Part shown: positions 45,762 through 58,200 of the stretch, piece by piece
Numbering within the stretch: position 1 is the stretch's first letter
Layout of the letters: each line of letters opens with the position of its first letter
Assembly (NCBI RefSeq): GCF_030272615.1
Contig: NC_081413.1
Location: forward strand, 163,525,080-163,589,079
Reading direction: 5' to 3'
Length of the DNA: 64,000 nt
DNA from: Cryptomeria japonica
Taxonomy: Eukaryota; Streptophyta; Pinopsida; Cupressales; Cupressaceae
The notes under the pieces: model-generated
Told to the model about the DNA's origin: nothing
What the model saw: the letters and a program-made list of their open reading frames with translations, nothing else
Databases searched by the model: none
Made by a program: the position numbers and the translations under genes

Positions 45762-47914
45762 TGATAGGGAGATTGCTAGGTAAGTGCTCAAAAGGCCAAT
45801 TTTGGTCAAGAGGTTCAATTTGTTACCCAAAAACTTGTTTGAGGCTGTTGTATGTGTTTACAAAATCATTCTTGTGGTTATAGTGCCAAGCACTTCATGT
45901 ATCACTTCCCTAACAAACTCCCCTTTTGGTGATAGCTCATACCCACACTCAACCCTACTCCAATTGCTCACTCCACCCAACCAGACACTCCTCAATCCTT
46001 GCTCTCTTAGCATTAAGCTCACTGTTTTAGAGTGCATTAGGAGTCTTCAATATGGATATGTAGGGCAGCAAGATTTGCTCAAGGTTTGATGACCATACTA
46101 GGTTTAAGTCCCATAGCCTTTGGTGTACTCAACTCACCAACCAAAGGTCCAGAAACCCCCAAATGAGGCTACACACTATCCATGGTTCCCAATGTCACTT
46201 GTTTTTACTATTTTATAATGTCCACAAAAAATCTAATGAGCCCAAACTCCACCTTGCAATTGGGTTCTAAAAACTGTGTTATGCAGTCAAAGGGCTATTA
46301 GCCCGTGGAGGTCTAATTGGCCAAACTTTGCTCATACTACCCAACGATGGGCTTCTTGACCATGGGAGATGATTTGGTTAGTGTGGATTAGGTCTAAACA
46401 AAGAGATTTTTTTGGTTTTGGATTCTCTCAACCTAGTTTAATGACTATTCACTAAATTAGGCTTAAACATAGGGTTTCATGAGGGTTTGGGTGCTTCCAC
46501 CATAGAATCTCTCCAAAAAACTTGTTTCAAACTCCCATACTACTAGGAGACCTCTAAAACAACAAATTTGAGCTTCCCCTACCTTTTTTTGACCAAAATT
46601 ATGCCAAACACTTGGCAAGCTATTGAGAAAACAACAAAATTGTCACTATCACAGTCAAGAATGCTGCCCTTTTACCAGTCAGCAGCTATTACACCTTGGG
46701 ACCTGCATAATGAAGAGTTTTTAATTGGAAATACACCTCAATTAGGTCTTCAAACATTGGCTAATCTTCCTATTACAATTCCTTCTCAGTTACAAGGCTT
46801 GGATGATGCTTTTGAAGCATTCCATAAGCAAATTGACAACACAATTCATAAAAATAGTGAACTCACTGTTTTGTTTACAAAATGAGAATGTTTGATAAGA
46901 ACAAGCTATTACAATAAACTAAGATGATGCTCAACACACTTGGCCACATGTCCAGACCTCTGGATCTTGCATTTGTTCACTCCAAATTCCTTTTGGGTCC
47001 AAATCTTGAGTTTTGATCATGTAACCAACCAAGTAATCAACACTTGCCTAGTATTCTCTCAAGTCCTTCTTCCAACCACACTCTTGGCACAAAATAGAGC
47101 ATATGTATATTATATACATGAATTCTAACTTGACTAAATCTATTATGTGGGATCCCAGACCTGGATCAATCAAGTGGTGGGATTTTGGAACTTCAAACCC
47201 TTGATAGGGCAGCGAGCACACAGATTGAAAATAATTTTGTACAATCAAATTTCCAAAAGAAACCCAATACAACAATAAACTAGAGAGAATTATACAATTT
47301 TTATGCACACTTTCCAAAGGTACAATATGGACTATGGAGCTATAGTACAAACTATTTCACAAAGGAAGGAAAAACCAATCATAAAAGCCAAAATTTCATG
47401 ATTTTATTAAGAAGGTCTTGCTCATACAATCACCAACGTTTCAAATGGAAAAGGGAGGAATTTTTATAGAATTTCTAATTATTTACCAAGCCCTATATGG
47501 ACATGAGGCTTCCACAACTACATTTTGCAAGAAAAACGAAAAAATGACAACTTTGACAAGTTTTCAAGCCAAATGACAACATTTCTTACTCGAAGAGGCA
47601 TTTTTGACAATATAACCTTATAAACTTGTCTAAACAACTTTGATATGCCTAAAAAAACTTATCAAACATGTTTCAATTCTTTGGAAAGCATTAGAAGACC
47701 TTTTTGGCAATTTTGCACATTTTTGCCAAAAATTGTCAACTCAAAGTCTGAAAGGCAAAACTTGATCTCTTGAGCCCAAAATGAGATCAAAACCACTAAA
47801 CATGACACATAACAACCTAAAACAATATTATCAACCTAACACAAGACATTACAAACATGTAAGCATAAAATACTATAAAATGAGAGTTTTACTCAACTAG
47901 GTGCTCCTGCACCA
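45762..47914 (-). repeat. C1 5' LTR
   Basis: 2,153 bp. The minus strand starts TGGTGCAGGAGCACCTAG at 47,914 and ends CCCTATCA at 45,762. It differs from the 3' LTR by scattered substitutions and small indels, so the insertion is older than G1's. Plus-strand open frames at 45,784-46,089 and 46,568-46,885 lie in it antisense. Confidence 0.93.
47471..47480 (-). promoter_or_regulatory. TATA box of C1 5' LTR
   Basis: TCTATAAAAA on the minus strand within a CTATAAAA(A/T) context shared by both LTRs (the other copy is near 40,645-40,656). It would drive C1 transcription leftward. Confidence 0.65.
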
Positions 47915-48530
47915 GAATCCCTCTCCTTCAGCTTTCATTGATTCTCAACCTATCCTTAACATTAAGAGGCAACCTTCTTTTCTGAATACCCTTGACCCCT
48001 CTTCACCTCTGCTCAATATTGAGAAAGAGACTTTAACTGATGTCCTTTCCTTAGCTAGAAATGGGTAGTGGATACTTTCAACATTTTCAAATGGATATTC
48101 CAAGAGATCAAAGATATCCAACTTAAACAGAGAGCAGATATTAGTAACTCAGATGTAATGAAAAAAAAAGTTAAGGATATGGGTAATGTGCATGTTTCTG
48201 ATGAGAATAGTCCCTGGTTTGAGAAAGAGAAGGTCTCTATTATCAATTTCTTAAAGACAACTATGGAGGCCTTTGATAATTTCAAAAAAGAATATGAATC
48301 TAGGATGGTGATCTAGGAAGAACATATTGGGAAAATAAAGGATTCCATCAAAGTTGTTAAAACTAGTCATGGTGTGATTGGTGCCATGGTCGAGAGCTTT
48401 AAGAATATGATTAGCAGTCTTGAAGAATAGTTTCTATTGAAAGACATTGTGGATATGGACACCAATAATCATCAAGATATCTCCTCGGGCCCCAACAAAA
48501 GACAAGAGGCACTTTGAAGAGAAAGACAGT
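47915..48530 (+). pseudogene. Unrecognised ORF, 3' part, after C1
   Basis: Begins with the right target copy GAATC (47,915-47,919) and continues the 38,713 frame as NPSPSAFIDSQPIL, SPLLNIEKETLTDVLSLA. A one-base shift near 48,060 moves to the frame VDTFNIFKWIFQEIKDIQLK, EKEKVSIINFLKTTMEAFDN and, after TAG, VVKTSHGVIGAMVESFKNM. The second half looks helical. No family is recognised; LINE ORF1 or a host gene fragment are options. No partner gene is seen downstream. Confidence 0.45.
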
Positions 48531-49440
48531 GGGAACTCCTCCTAATTTTCAGAAGCCCAAAACACAAACCTTCCTTTCTATGAACAAAAACTAGGGCCTT
48601 ATCAAAATGAACCCCACAAACACTTCCACACCAAAAAAAAAGGTTGTCTCACCTTGAATTCAACATATATTAACAAATTGCATCAGAAAAACATACCCTC
48701 ATTAAGGAAAATCTTTAGATCATATACATGGTACCATGCACCCCCTACTCACACAACACACAACTTGCTCATTTGGTGATCACCATTCAAACATTCATGC
48801 TTCTCCTGCACACATATTGTTAGTATCTATTATTTTACAACATATTGGACCCAATCCATAAGCTACAGTAGAAACAAAAAGTGGAATGGGTTATTCATCC
48901 ATAATAAACCCCACAATCCAATAAAAACTGTCAAATAATAGCCTTCAGGATAGTCAACATTTTGGTGCACAAAATGATTGATTAAACCTTCAAAATAAAT
49001 TTAAATTATTCTCAGAACATCCACCAAACACTTTCCAATGGGTGAAGATCAATATGAAGAAATAAAACCACAATATGCTTTAGATTTCACTCATGTAATG
49101 CAAGGAAAACATTGAATTTTTATTGCAGCAATTTGTTTTCACATGGATCAACCTTCAAATCAACATCAACAACCTCTTCACACATGAGACTGAGGTTTTT
49201 ATGAACTATTATGATTCCTTATGATAAGTATTCTCATGCATTCTTGTAGCTATTTCATCTTTATCTTCCTGATAATGAAGTACCTACTACGCTTAATCCT
49301 TTGTAAGCTCACTGATATTAATGCTACTGATATTAATCCTTTGTAATTGGCAAAAGTCAACCTGATGGTAACACTAACAAGTAGAAGCATGTGATTGGGA
49401 TAACATACACCATTTAAGTCCATTGGCATAACACACACTA
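48531..49440. other. No gene seen
   Basis: AT-rich with no conserved motif on either strand. It could be untranslated or further decayed sequence of the element that holds the interrupted frame. Confidence 0.4.
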
Positions 49441-50130
49441 GCACCAATGGAGAAATCTTGTCTTGTAAGACTTAATTCGATGGACGCTGGCAAAATATAA
49501 AATGCATCGACAGAGTTACGATGATAAAGGTGTCATTGGTGTAGACAAAAGCAGTCAAGGATTTAAAAAAAAAAATGTTGGAGAAGGTCAGAGTTTTGAC
49601 GAACACCACAAGACAACCGACGATGTTGCCATACTTGCGATGACAAAAACATTGCAGGATGCAGCCTTGTTCATTGTCGTAATTGTCAAAATTCTAACAT
49701 CTCCTTGAAGATGGTCCATCGATATAACACACACTAATGGAAATAGAGAAATCATGTCTTGTCGATAGCCGATGAGGCTATCGATAAGACATCCCGATAG
49801 ACACTAGAAACGATAAAATGCATTGACAAAGGTTACAAAAGTAAAGGGTCATTGACAAAGGTTACGATGAAAAAGGATGCAACGAGGTCAAAATTTTGAT
49901 GTCTCGTGAAATAAACATGCTACCTAGCAGCAATGGAGAAATCTTGTCTTGTTGATAGCCAATGAGGCTATTAGAAAGACTTATCCCGATGGACACTGGC
50001 AAAAGTAAAAATCATCAGCAAAGGTTACGATGATAAATAAAGGGTCATCAACAAAGGTTACAATGATTAAGGATGCAACGAGGTCAGAATTTCAACATCT
50101 CTTCGTCAAAAAACATGTCGTAGATGCATA
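49440..50130. repeat. Three diverged repeats with a hairpin
   Basis: Blocks starting GGAGAAATCTTGTCTTG near 49,449, 49,747 and 49,937 share further words: CCCGATGGACACTGGCAAAA, CAAAGGTTACGATGAT, AAGGGTCATCAACAAAGG and GATGCAACGAGGTCAGAATT. Spacings are uneven (298 and 190 bp). The middle copy holds a hairpin with 17-bp arms and one mismatch (49,754-49,770 and 49,776-49,792; loop GATGA); the third copy has a decayed version. CG content is higher than around it. Confidence 0.75.
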
Positions 50131-50591
50131 GAAATTTCTGACTTTGGGTCATCAAAATTTGGATGTGAATCACATCATCGGAATCACTGACAAAAAAATA
50201 GAGATGAGGATTTTCTCCTCGAAGATGTCTGAATTCTGATGTTTAGTTGTCTAAGATCTGACGAACGCTCATCAAAAAACCACTCCAAATGTACTAGTGA
50301 CATGCTCATCTCGCCATCCCGCAATGGCACCAAAAGTAACTTTGGTGATAAGTCAAGCTAAAAGAGACATAGGTGAGGAATATAGATGAATGTCAAATGA
50401 CTTGTTGAGATGTGCATAGTTGATTGGTGAAATCTGGTATGACTGAGAGGAAGAGATGGAGACAACATGGCGTGTTATTGACAATCTAAGGATGTTCGAT
50501 AGTTGGAGATGTGGTAATTGAAATGAATTGGTTTTTTGGATAGAGACATATAAATTTTTGGAAAACGGTTGAAGATAAGGTTGGTTAGTCA
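50131..50591. other. No gene seen upstream of copia B
   Basis: Contains an open minus-strand frame (50,353-50,592) rich in Ser and Leu without motifs. I treat it as chance or part of flanking repeat sequence. Confidence 0.35.
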
Positions 50592-50947
50592 TGTTGGATG
50601 ATTGGTAATTCTATAATGTTGAATTGAAAAGTCGATTGTGAATTTAATATTTTGAACTACTATTGCCTAAACAAAGACCAGGTCAAAGCTTGAAAATCTA
50701 TAAACTTGTATGTAAATAGTTTTTACTATAATATAAGAGATTGCTTTAGTGTGTCAGTTTTTCACCCATAAGGGTTTTCCGACGTGAAATATAGTGTACA
50801 TCTTTGTGATTGTGTTTTTTATATTGCTCTGTTTATCTTGTATTGTGTATCTTAAATTGCTGTAATTCGAATTGAAATATATATATGCTTTTCTCCTCTA
50901 AGAAATTGACATTAGGGAGGTGTTTTCTACTCTCTTCTTTATTGACA
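50592..50947 (+). repeat. Copia B 5' LTR (likely)
   Basis: About 355 bp from TGTTGGATG to TTATTGACA, followed two bases later by TGGTATCAAATCC, a mutated initiator-Met primer site. The block CCCATAAGGGTTTTCCGACGT is like that in the R/U5 part of many plant copia LTRs. The right edge is well placed; the left edge is inferred only from the TG. Confidence 0.55.
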
Positions 50948-51057
50948 AGTGGTATCAAATCCTGGCCAGTTGTGTTATCCTTGTGGGTAGGATGATATTT
51001 TTGTGTTAATTCTACAGTGGGAGTAGTGTAGAGGTTTGTTTGAAATTGTAGACTAAG

Positions 51058-51880
51058 ATGGCGATCACATTAGGAAGAGTGGACATTAATAAATTCAATG
51101 GTAGCAACTATGAGTTATGAAAACTCAAGATGGAAGACCTATTGGTTGATAGAGACCTCTGGGTTGCACTGTTTGGATCAAAACCATTAGGTATAAAATA
51201 GAAGATTGGGATCTTGCAGATAGGAAGGCCAAAGGGCTGATCAAATTAGCCTTGTGGATTATGTTCTCTTGAATGTTCATGAGGAGAAGATAATAGTTTC
51301 TTTGTGGAAGAAACTTGGTGATATTTATTAGGGAAAGTCTCTTGTAAATAAGTTGTTCATGAGGAAGAAGTTATACTCCTTGAAGATGAGTAAAGAGACA
51401 TATGTGGTAGATCATTTAAATGCTGTCAACATGATCATTGCATAGTTAACTTCTATGGGAGATAAGATTGACGATGAGGACCATTGTATACTTTTGTTGT
51501 GTTCCTTGCCTTACACATAGGATCATCTGGTGATGGTTATTGGGAATATAACAACCACTTTCAAAATGGAGGATGTGGTTTCTTTGTTGCTTTTAGAATA
51601 TGCACGAAGAAAATCTTCTAAAATGGCCAAGGAGGCCCTTTTTGTTCAAGAAAACTCAAAAGAAAAGACAAACAAAAGGACAAGAATTCTAAATTCAAAT
51701 CAAAGGAGAGATCAAAGTCTCTTGGGAAAAAGTCCAAGGTGAAATGCTAGAATTGTGTGCAGACTAGTCATATCTAGAAGGATTGTAAAGAGGAGAAAAA
51801 GAAGAAGAAGAACTCTTCTAATACTAAATATTCTCATAGCAATGCAGATGCCTTCATTGCTACCTTGGCAACATAGACAA
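51058..51880 (+). pseudogene. Copia B gag
   Basis: Starts ATG at 51,058 (MAITLGRVDINKFNGSNYEL), then a TGA, KMEDLLVDRDLWVALFGSKP, and after several stops and shifts the frame VIGNITTTFKMEDVVSLLL (51,536). A decayed zinc knuckle, C.NCVQTSHI.KDC (51,748-51,777), and a Lys-rich tail close it; two dots are stop codons. Confidence 0.75.
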
Positions 51881-52966
51881 CTGATAATGTTTGGTTGATC
51901 GACTCTGGTGCATCTTTCCACATGACATCTCATAGAGAATGGTTTTCTAGGTATGAAGAGTATGATGGTGGAAAGTTTTACTTGGCTAGTGAATCATCTC
52001 TTGAGATTGTTGGCTGAGGAGGAGTTAGAATTGAGTTTCCTGATGGGAGAACGAAGGGAATTGATGGTGTAATGCACATACTAGGTTGGCTCATAACTTG
52101 CTTTTTGTTAGCAAGCTGAATGATGTTGGTGTGCAAGTATTATTCTTTGGTGGTGGCTGAACAATGTCTAGAGGCTCTATAGTGTTGGCTAAGGGTGCAA
52201 GGATTGGTACTCTATTCAAATTGGATACACAGTCTACTCAATGTAATAGTATCTTTGGAAAGTCAAACAAGGTTGATTGGAAGAAGAAAGTTGCAAGTTT
52301 AATGGAGGTTAAACTTGCTACAGAGAAAATAATGCTTCGGCATCATAGACTCGGTCACATAGGAGAGAAGGGCTTAAAAACTCTGAAAAATAAGTCTTGT
52401 TGAGGGGCTTGATGATTTTAACCTTCAATTTAAATTTTGTGAATAATGTATATCTGGAAAGCAACACCATGTTTCATTCTATTCTAGTCCTAAAAAATCT
52501 TCTAGTTTGTTGGATTATATTCACTCTGATGTATTTGGTCTAGTTAATGTTCCTTCATTGTAACATTCTAGATATTGGTTTCTTTATAGATGATTATTAG
52601 AGAAGGGGATTTGTGTACTTTTTTAAAAATAAATCGGAAGTGTTTAGTTGGTTTAAGGAATATAGGACCTTGGTTGAAAATTAGACTTGTAGGAAAATTA
52701 AATGCCTAAGGTTTGATAATGGCGGTGACTTTTTTTTCACTAGAATTTGATCAATTTTGAAAAGACCATGGAATTAAAAGGCATAAGACCACACCTTACA
52801 CTCCACAACAAAATGGAGTTTTTGAAAGGTTGAATATAACATTGATGGAAAAGGCAAAAAGCATGTTGGGTAGTGCTGGTTTGGAGTAGAAGTTCTAGGC
52901 TAAGGCTGTGTCTACTGCATGCTATTTAAAAAATAGATTTCCCATTTCAACATTGGTGGATAAAAC
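51881..52966 (+). pseudogene. Copia B protease and integrase
   Basis: Protease: VWLIDSGASFHMTSHREWF at about 51,891, with the catalytic DSG kept. The GAG-pre-integrase region has KIMLRHHRLGHIGEKGL (52,329-52,370). Integrase pieces: CISGKQHHV, LLDYIHSDVFG (first Asp), and TPYTPQQNGVFERLN (catalytic Glu, about 52,795-52,835). Frame changes occur near 52,080, 52,410 and 52,560-52,760. The last codons, NRFPISTLVDKT, meet the A2 LTR. Confidence 0.78.
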
Positions 52967-54219
52967 TATTGGCAATTTGGAGTAATTAATTATGTGTTGC
53001 ATTGATGTTTTGTCATTGATGGCAACATCGGTTGTTTTGGTTGTTTACCGGTTTCCGATTGGTTCCGGTAGAGTGGTTGTTTAAGATATTGATCCGGTGT
53101 GATCTAAAATGCTTGGTTTGTGGAATTCATTTGGATATGTCATTCATTCTATTCAGATGTGTATCATGATAAGTTGGTTCAGGATTTGATGACTTAGGAG
53201 CTATCATTTGTTCTAATAAACCTTTTGGTCACTGGTAAGGATTTTACCGACATAACTTTATTGAAGATCTTTTGATGCATGTGATAAGTGGTGTTGGTGC
53301 TGATTTTAGCTAGTTCTCAGGATGTTGTTGGTTATCTTCTTCATGTTCCAGTTCATCGGTGGTGTTGGATTTGGTTTAAGGTGACCTATTTTGGGTCTGG
53401 TGTTATCTAGGTTATGGACCAGTTTCTATAACTTGTTGGAGGATTTTTCTGGTGCATTACTAGTGAGATTTAAGGATTGGTTTACATTGTTTTCAGCCTA
53501 AGCCAACTTGGTTGATCATTGGATTACAAATTTATGTTATGAGCTTATTGTATTATCTTTTCTGTGGCCGACCTAATTGTTTAGGTCCTGGGTTGGTATA
53601 AATATGATGTAAGATCTCTTTGTAGATCATAGGTCAAGGTTATAGGTTTATCTGTGTGTGAATAATATTGTAATCATATGTAGAAGGTTTGGTTGATCAT
53701 AAGTGACTGAGTTGGGTTTTTAAGAGAGGTTTAAGGCCTCCAATATTCAGATTAACTAGAACTATACTCCGGCATACGAGATGCTATCTTTACAGTTCAC
53801 TCATCTTTCCACATTGTAGTCTGATGTTTATGTAGTCAGTGAGGCTCCTTTTTGTGATGAGCAGTGTGCTCTAGGCTGTTGGCCTTCCTACATTGTACGC
53901 CCCTCATATTGTAATCACAGACTTACTGCAGAAGTATTATCTGACTGTGGGTAGGCTTCCCATCATGGTTTTTCCCTTTACTAGGTTTTCCACGTACAAA
54001 TCTTGGTGTCATGTGTTATGGATGGATGATAACTATTCTATGATTTATGCTTATGTTTATAATTGCTCTGTCTCTTATAACGATATTTGGTTTATGCATT
54101 CTGGTATTGAGTTTATGTATTCCGGAAATAAGGTTTTGAATGCTTAAAGTTCTATAATATGGTGACAATTGATTCACCCCCTGTCTTAGTTGTCCTCTAG
54201 TTATTTGAGTTGTCTAGTA
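52967..54219 (+). repeat. A2 left LTR
   Basis: 1,253 bp. It starts TATTGGCAATTTGGAG (TG mutated to TA) and ends GTCTAGTA (CA mutated to TA). Both terminal dinucleotides carry one transition. A TATAAATA box is at 53,597-53,604. Confidence 0.9.
53597..53604 (+). promoter_or_regulatory. TATA box of A2 left LTR
   Basis: TATAAATA in GGGTTGGTATAAATATGATG, conserved word for word in the LTR at 58,792-60,032 and, on the minus strand, in A1's LTR apart from the flanks. Confidence 0.7.
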
Positions 54220-54221
54220 AT

Positions 54222-54240
54222 TGGTACTAGAGCTTGGTCC
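54222..54240 (+). other. A2 primer-binding site
   Basis: TGGTACTAGAGCTTGGTCC, two bases inside the LTR: initiator-Met type with TATC changed to TACT. Confidence 0.85.
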
Positions 54241-54275
54241 TCTATGTAGAAGCTTAACCACTTGAGGAAGACCTT

Positions 54276-55292
54276 ATGGCATCTAGCAGTTCAAGCTTAT
54301 CTAGTTCATCTGTTGTTGTTTTTTAGAGAGAAATTCCTAGGCTTGATGGAATAAATTATAGGGTATGAAAGATTCATATTAATACTCATCTAAGATTTCT
54401 TGGAAATGAGATTTGGGAGATCACTGAGAATGGTGTTACATCACTTAATATGCCATTTGGAAATCCTCCTCCGGCAAGTCTGGATAAAGAGATTGAGAAT
54501 GATTGTAGAGCTATAGAAGCCCTTTTGTGTACACTTTTTGATCAGTAAATAACAAGACTAATTGACAAATCAACTGCAAAGGCTATATGGGACAAATTGG
54601 AGACTTTGAATCAAGGTGACCCTACTATTAAAATTGCTAAACTTTATGGTTACTGAGTGAGGTATGAAAACTTGAATATGGAAGAAGATGAAAGGATTAC
54701 TACTTTTATGGAGAGAGTTAATGAGATTGTTTTGGGAATTCAATGTTGTGGTGGATCTCTGAGTGAAGATGAAATAGTTTCTAAAGTATTCAGAGCTTTG
54801 TCACCGGCTTATAAGATGAAGGATACTACAATTAATGAGTTGAGAACTATGGCAAACACCTCTGTTAATAGGGATACCTTGGTTGGGAAATTATCCACTT
54901 TTGAACTTGAGGAATTTGGACCTTCTGGAGCTGTGAAATCTGAACCTTCTTTTCATGCATCTGCTTCATCTACCGGTAGGAATGATTGGAAAGCTTTATA
55001 TGCAAAGGATCTAGAGGATATGAAGAAAGAAATTGAAGAGTTTGAGCAACTTGAAGCCTTATTGTCTAGAAGAGTACCTAAAAGACTAACAGGAAGTAAG
55101 TATGAAGGAAAATCACCTTTTAAATGCTTTGCATGTAATAAGATAGGTCATTTTGCATCTAGATATCCTTAAAGGAATTCAAGATTTGAAGAAAGATCTA
55201 GAAGATATTTTAGGCCTACCAATGATTACCAGAACAAGCACAAGTATAGGAAAAACAAAGACAAATCATGCTACTATGCATATGAGGAAGGT
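54276..55292 (+). pseudogene. A2 gag
   Basis: ATG at 54,276 (MASSSSSLSSSSVVVF). Stops: TAG at 54,324 (TGG in A1), TGA at 54,365 (TGG in A3), TAA at 54,546 (CAA in A3), TGA at 54,654 (shared with A3). The core then reads MEEDERITTFMERVNEIVLG and SEDEIVSKVFRALSPAYKM without a stop to about 55,170. The zinc knuckle is CFACNKIGHFASRY: its last Cys has become Tyr. Confidence 0.88.
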
Positions 55293-58200
55293 GTGACTGA
55301 TTCTGATGATGTACTGACACAAGATTCAACTATTGGATCCAACAATGGAAAGGAATGGGTATTTTTGGCTATCAAGGAAGATGATCTGGTACTTGAAGAG
55401 AAGGCCCTTGCTGATAAAAGTGAAGACAAGGATGAATGGGTAATTGACAGTGGATGTTCACATCATATGACTAGATATAAAAGGAAGTTCTTATCTTTGA
55501 AAGAATTTGTTGGTGGTCTCATTAGATTTGGAGATGACAAATCATGTGTGATCAAGGGAAGAGGAACAATGTCATTGGATGGTATGTATAACAATGATAA
55601 TTTTAATTATGTTGAAGGTTTTTAGGCATAATCTTTTGAGTGTAGGACATTTTGTGGATAAGGGATTTTAGTTATAGTTCGAGGATGAAAAATGCAAAAT
55701 TATCAACAAATGAGGATTGGAAATTGCAACTGGTACACAGAGTAAAGGTAACATCTTTCATTTGAACTTCTGTTAGAAGACATTTGTGATTGCACATATT
55801 GATGAGAGTTGGCTATGGCATAAGAGGTTGTGTCATGTGATTTATGATTGCATTGTGAAGATCAGTTCTACTAAGGCAGTTAGAGATATACCTGAGATTG
55901 TAAAACCCTATAATCCAATATGTAAGGAATGTCAAATGGGAAAGCAAGTCATAATTTCTTTTAAGAGTATACAAGATAAATCTAATGATGTTCTTGATCT
56001 TATTCATACTGATTTGTGTGGTCCTGCTAGAATGAAAAGTTTTTAGGGTGATAGATATTTCATGCTAATCATTGATGATTATTCAAGAATGACATGGGTT
56101 ACTTTTCTAAGGGAGAAGTGTGAAGCATTTGCAAAGTTTAAAATCTTTAAAGATAAAGTTGAGACATATAAATGATTGAAGATTAAATGTTTAAGGTCAA
56201 ATTAGGTGGTAGAATTCACATTCAGTGAATTTAACAACTATTGTGAGAATAATAGGATAAGGAGATAGTTGTTTATACCCCAGACACCTTAGCAGAATGG
56301 AGTTGTGGAAAGGAAGAATAGACCTATCTTGGATGGAACTAGAATTATGATGATGGAAGCTAATCTACATCATATCTACTGTAGAGAAGCAGTAAGCAGG
56401 GTGGTATACATATTCAATAGAGTTCATATCAAAGGAGATAATGGTAAGACACCTTATGAGTTATGTACTACATCAAATGAGATGATTCCATTGGAAAGTT
56501 TTATCCTAGATATGATGAAGGAATATTTATTGGTTATTCTAATGAAAGCAAATCATAAAGATGTTATAACAATAGATTGCAGATAATTATGGAGAGAACA
56601 AATGTCAAAGTGGATGAGCAGAACAAAAGTCAAATCATACGCTATGAGAGAACCGATAGTGGAAATGATCATAACTGAACTGACAACACCTACACTAGAA
56701 CAAAATGTTGAACCAGTTACTCCAGTAGTATCAAAAAATTCAATAGTAACTGAAGATCAAGATAGAGGAAAAGAAAATTAGAAGACTCCTAGGTATGTAA
56801 GGTTGAATCATTCTGAAGATCAGATCATTGGAGACAAAAGAAAAGGAGTGATGACAAGAATAAGGTTGACAACTGATGAGGTATGTTTTATTTCACAAGT
56901 TGAACCGACATCAATAATTGAAGCTTGTAAAGATGAATATTGGATGAAAGCTATGGAAGAAGAATTGGATAAGATAGAAAAAAACACATGGACTTTAGTT
57001 CCCCGACCTAAAAATAAAATTTTTATTGGAACTAAATGGGTTTTTTAGGAATAAATTGAATGAGGATGGACAAGTCATGAGGAATAAAGCTAGACTGATT
57101 TGTAAAGGATATTCTCAGAAGGAAGGAATTGATTATGGTGAAACCTTTGCATCAGTAGCTAGGATTGAAGTTGTGAGATTATTTATTGCTTATGTTGCTT
57201 ATAAGAACTACAAGGTTTATCAAATGGATGTTAAGTGTGCATTTATGATTGTAGATCTTGAAGAGGAAGTTTATATTAAGCAACCTGATGGATTTTCACT
57301 TTCAGATGACAAAAACATGGTTTGCAGGTTAAAGAAAGCTTTAAATGGATTGAAACAAGCTCCTAGAGCTTGCTTTGAAAAACTGGATTAATATCTTTTG
57401 AAGCTTGATTTCACTAAAGGTAATCCTGACAGTAATTTATATTATAAGATCACTAATGATGACATATTATTTATTGAGGTCTTTGTTGATGATATCATTT
57501 TTGGAGGTGAAGATAAGTTGTGTATGGAATTCTCTAAAAATATGAAGAATGAATTTGAGATGTCTATGATTGGGGAGATGAGATTTTTCTTAGGTTTGCA
57601 GATTACTCAAACTGATAGAGGTATTTTTATCTATCAAACTAAGTATGCTAGAGAGCTATTGAAGAAATTTGGTATGGAAAATTGTAAACCGGTTAGTACT
57701 TTGATGGTTACAAGTGAGAAATTGATAAATAATGATGCATCTACACTGGTCAATCCTACTAGGTACAAGTATATGATTCATGGTTTTTTATATCTGACTC
57801 AGAATAGACCTAATATAATGAATGTAGTTTGATTTGTATCAAGATATCAGAGTGATCCTAGAGAAAATCATGAGAGTGCAGTGAAAAGGATTTTCTGGTA
57901 TTTGCAGGGAACAACTGAATATGGTTTGTGGTATCCTAAAAATGATGACTTTACATTATGTGCATATACAGATGTAGATTGGGCTGGAGATGTTCATGAC
58001 CGAAAGAGCACATCTAGTGGAGCTTTCTTTCTTAGAAAGAAACTTGTTTCATGGATCAAAAAGAAGAAGTCATCCACCTCTTTATCTACTTTTGAACCTG
58101 AGTATGTTGTTGCTGCTACTAACTGTACACAAGTTCTATGGATGAAGCAAATGTTGAAGGATATAAAGGTGGGTTGTAATGAATTGATAGTTATTCCCTG

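Larger units (their letters stand above)
38975..47914 (-). mobile_element. C1: complete chromodomain Ty3/gypsy element
   Basis: An 8,940-bp minus-strand element with two 2.1-kb LTRs, a GAATC target duplication, a primer site, a polypurine tract, and gag, protease, RT, RNase H, integrase and chromodomain in the chromovirus order. Many stops (for example near 42,792, 42,420, 42,006, 44,319) and few frameshifts show it is dead but structurally whole. It interrupts the plus-strand frame 38,713-38,974 / 47,920-48,530. Clade within the chromodomain elements was not resolved. Confidence 0.93.
50592..52966 (+). mobile_element. Copia B, 5' portion, interrupted by A2
   Basis: A second, older copia family on the plus strand. 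The LTR, primer site, gag, protease and integrase up to KNRFPISTLVDKT are present. It stops at 52,966, where the A2 LTR begins. The remainder should lie beyond the A2-A3 array, outside the window. Decay is heavier than in A1-A3. Confidence 0.8.

Noticed and set aside
50353-50592. 79-codon minus-strand Ser/Leu-rich frame upstream of copia B
   Set aside because: No recognisable motif, and its composition is typical of chance frames here.
53893-54147. 84-codon plus-strand frame
   Set aside because: It lies entirely in the A2 LTR.
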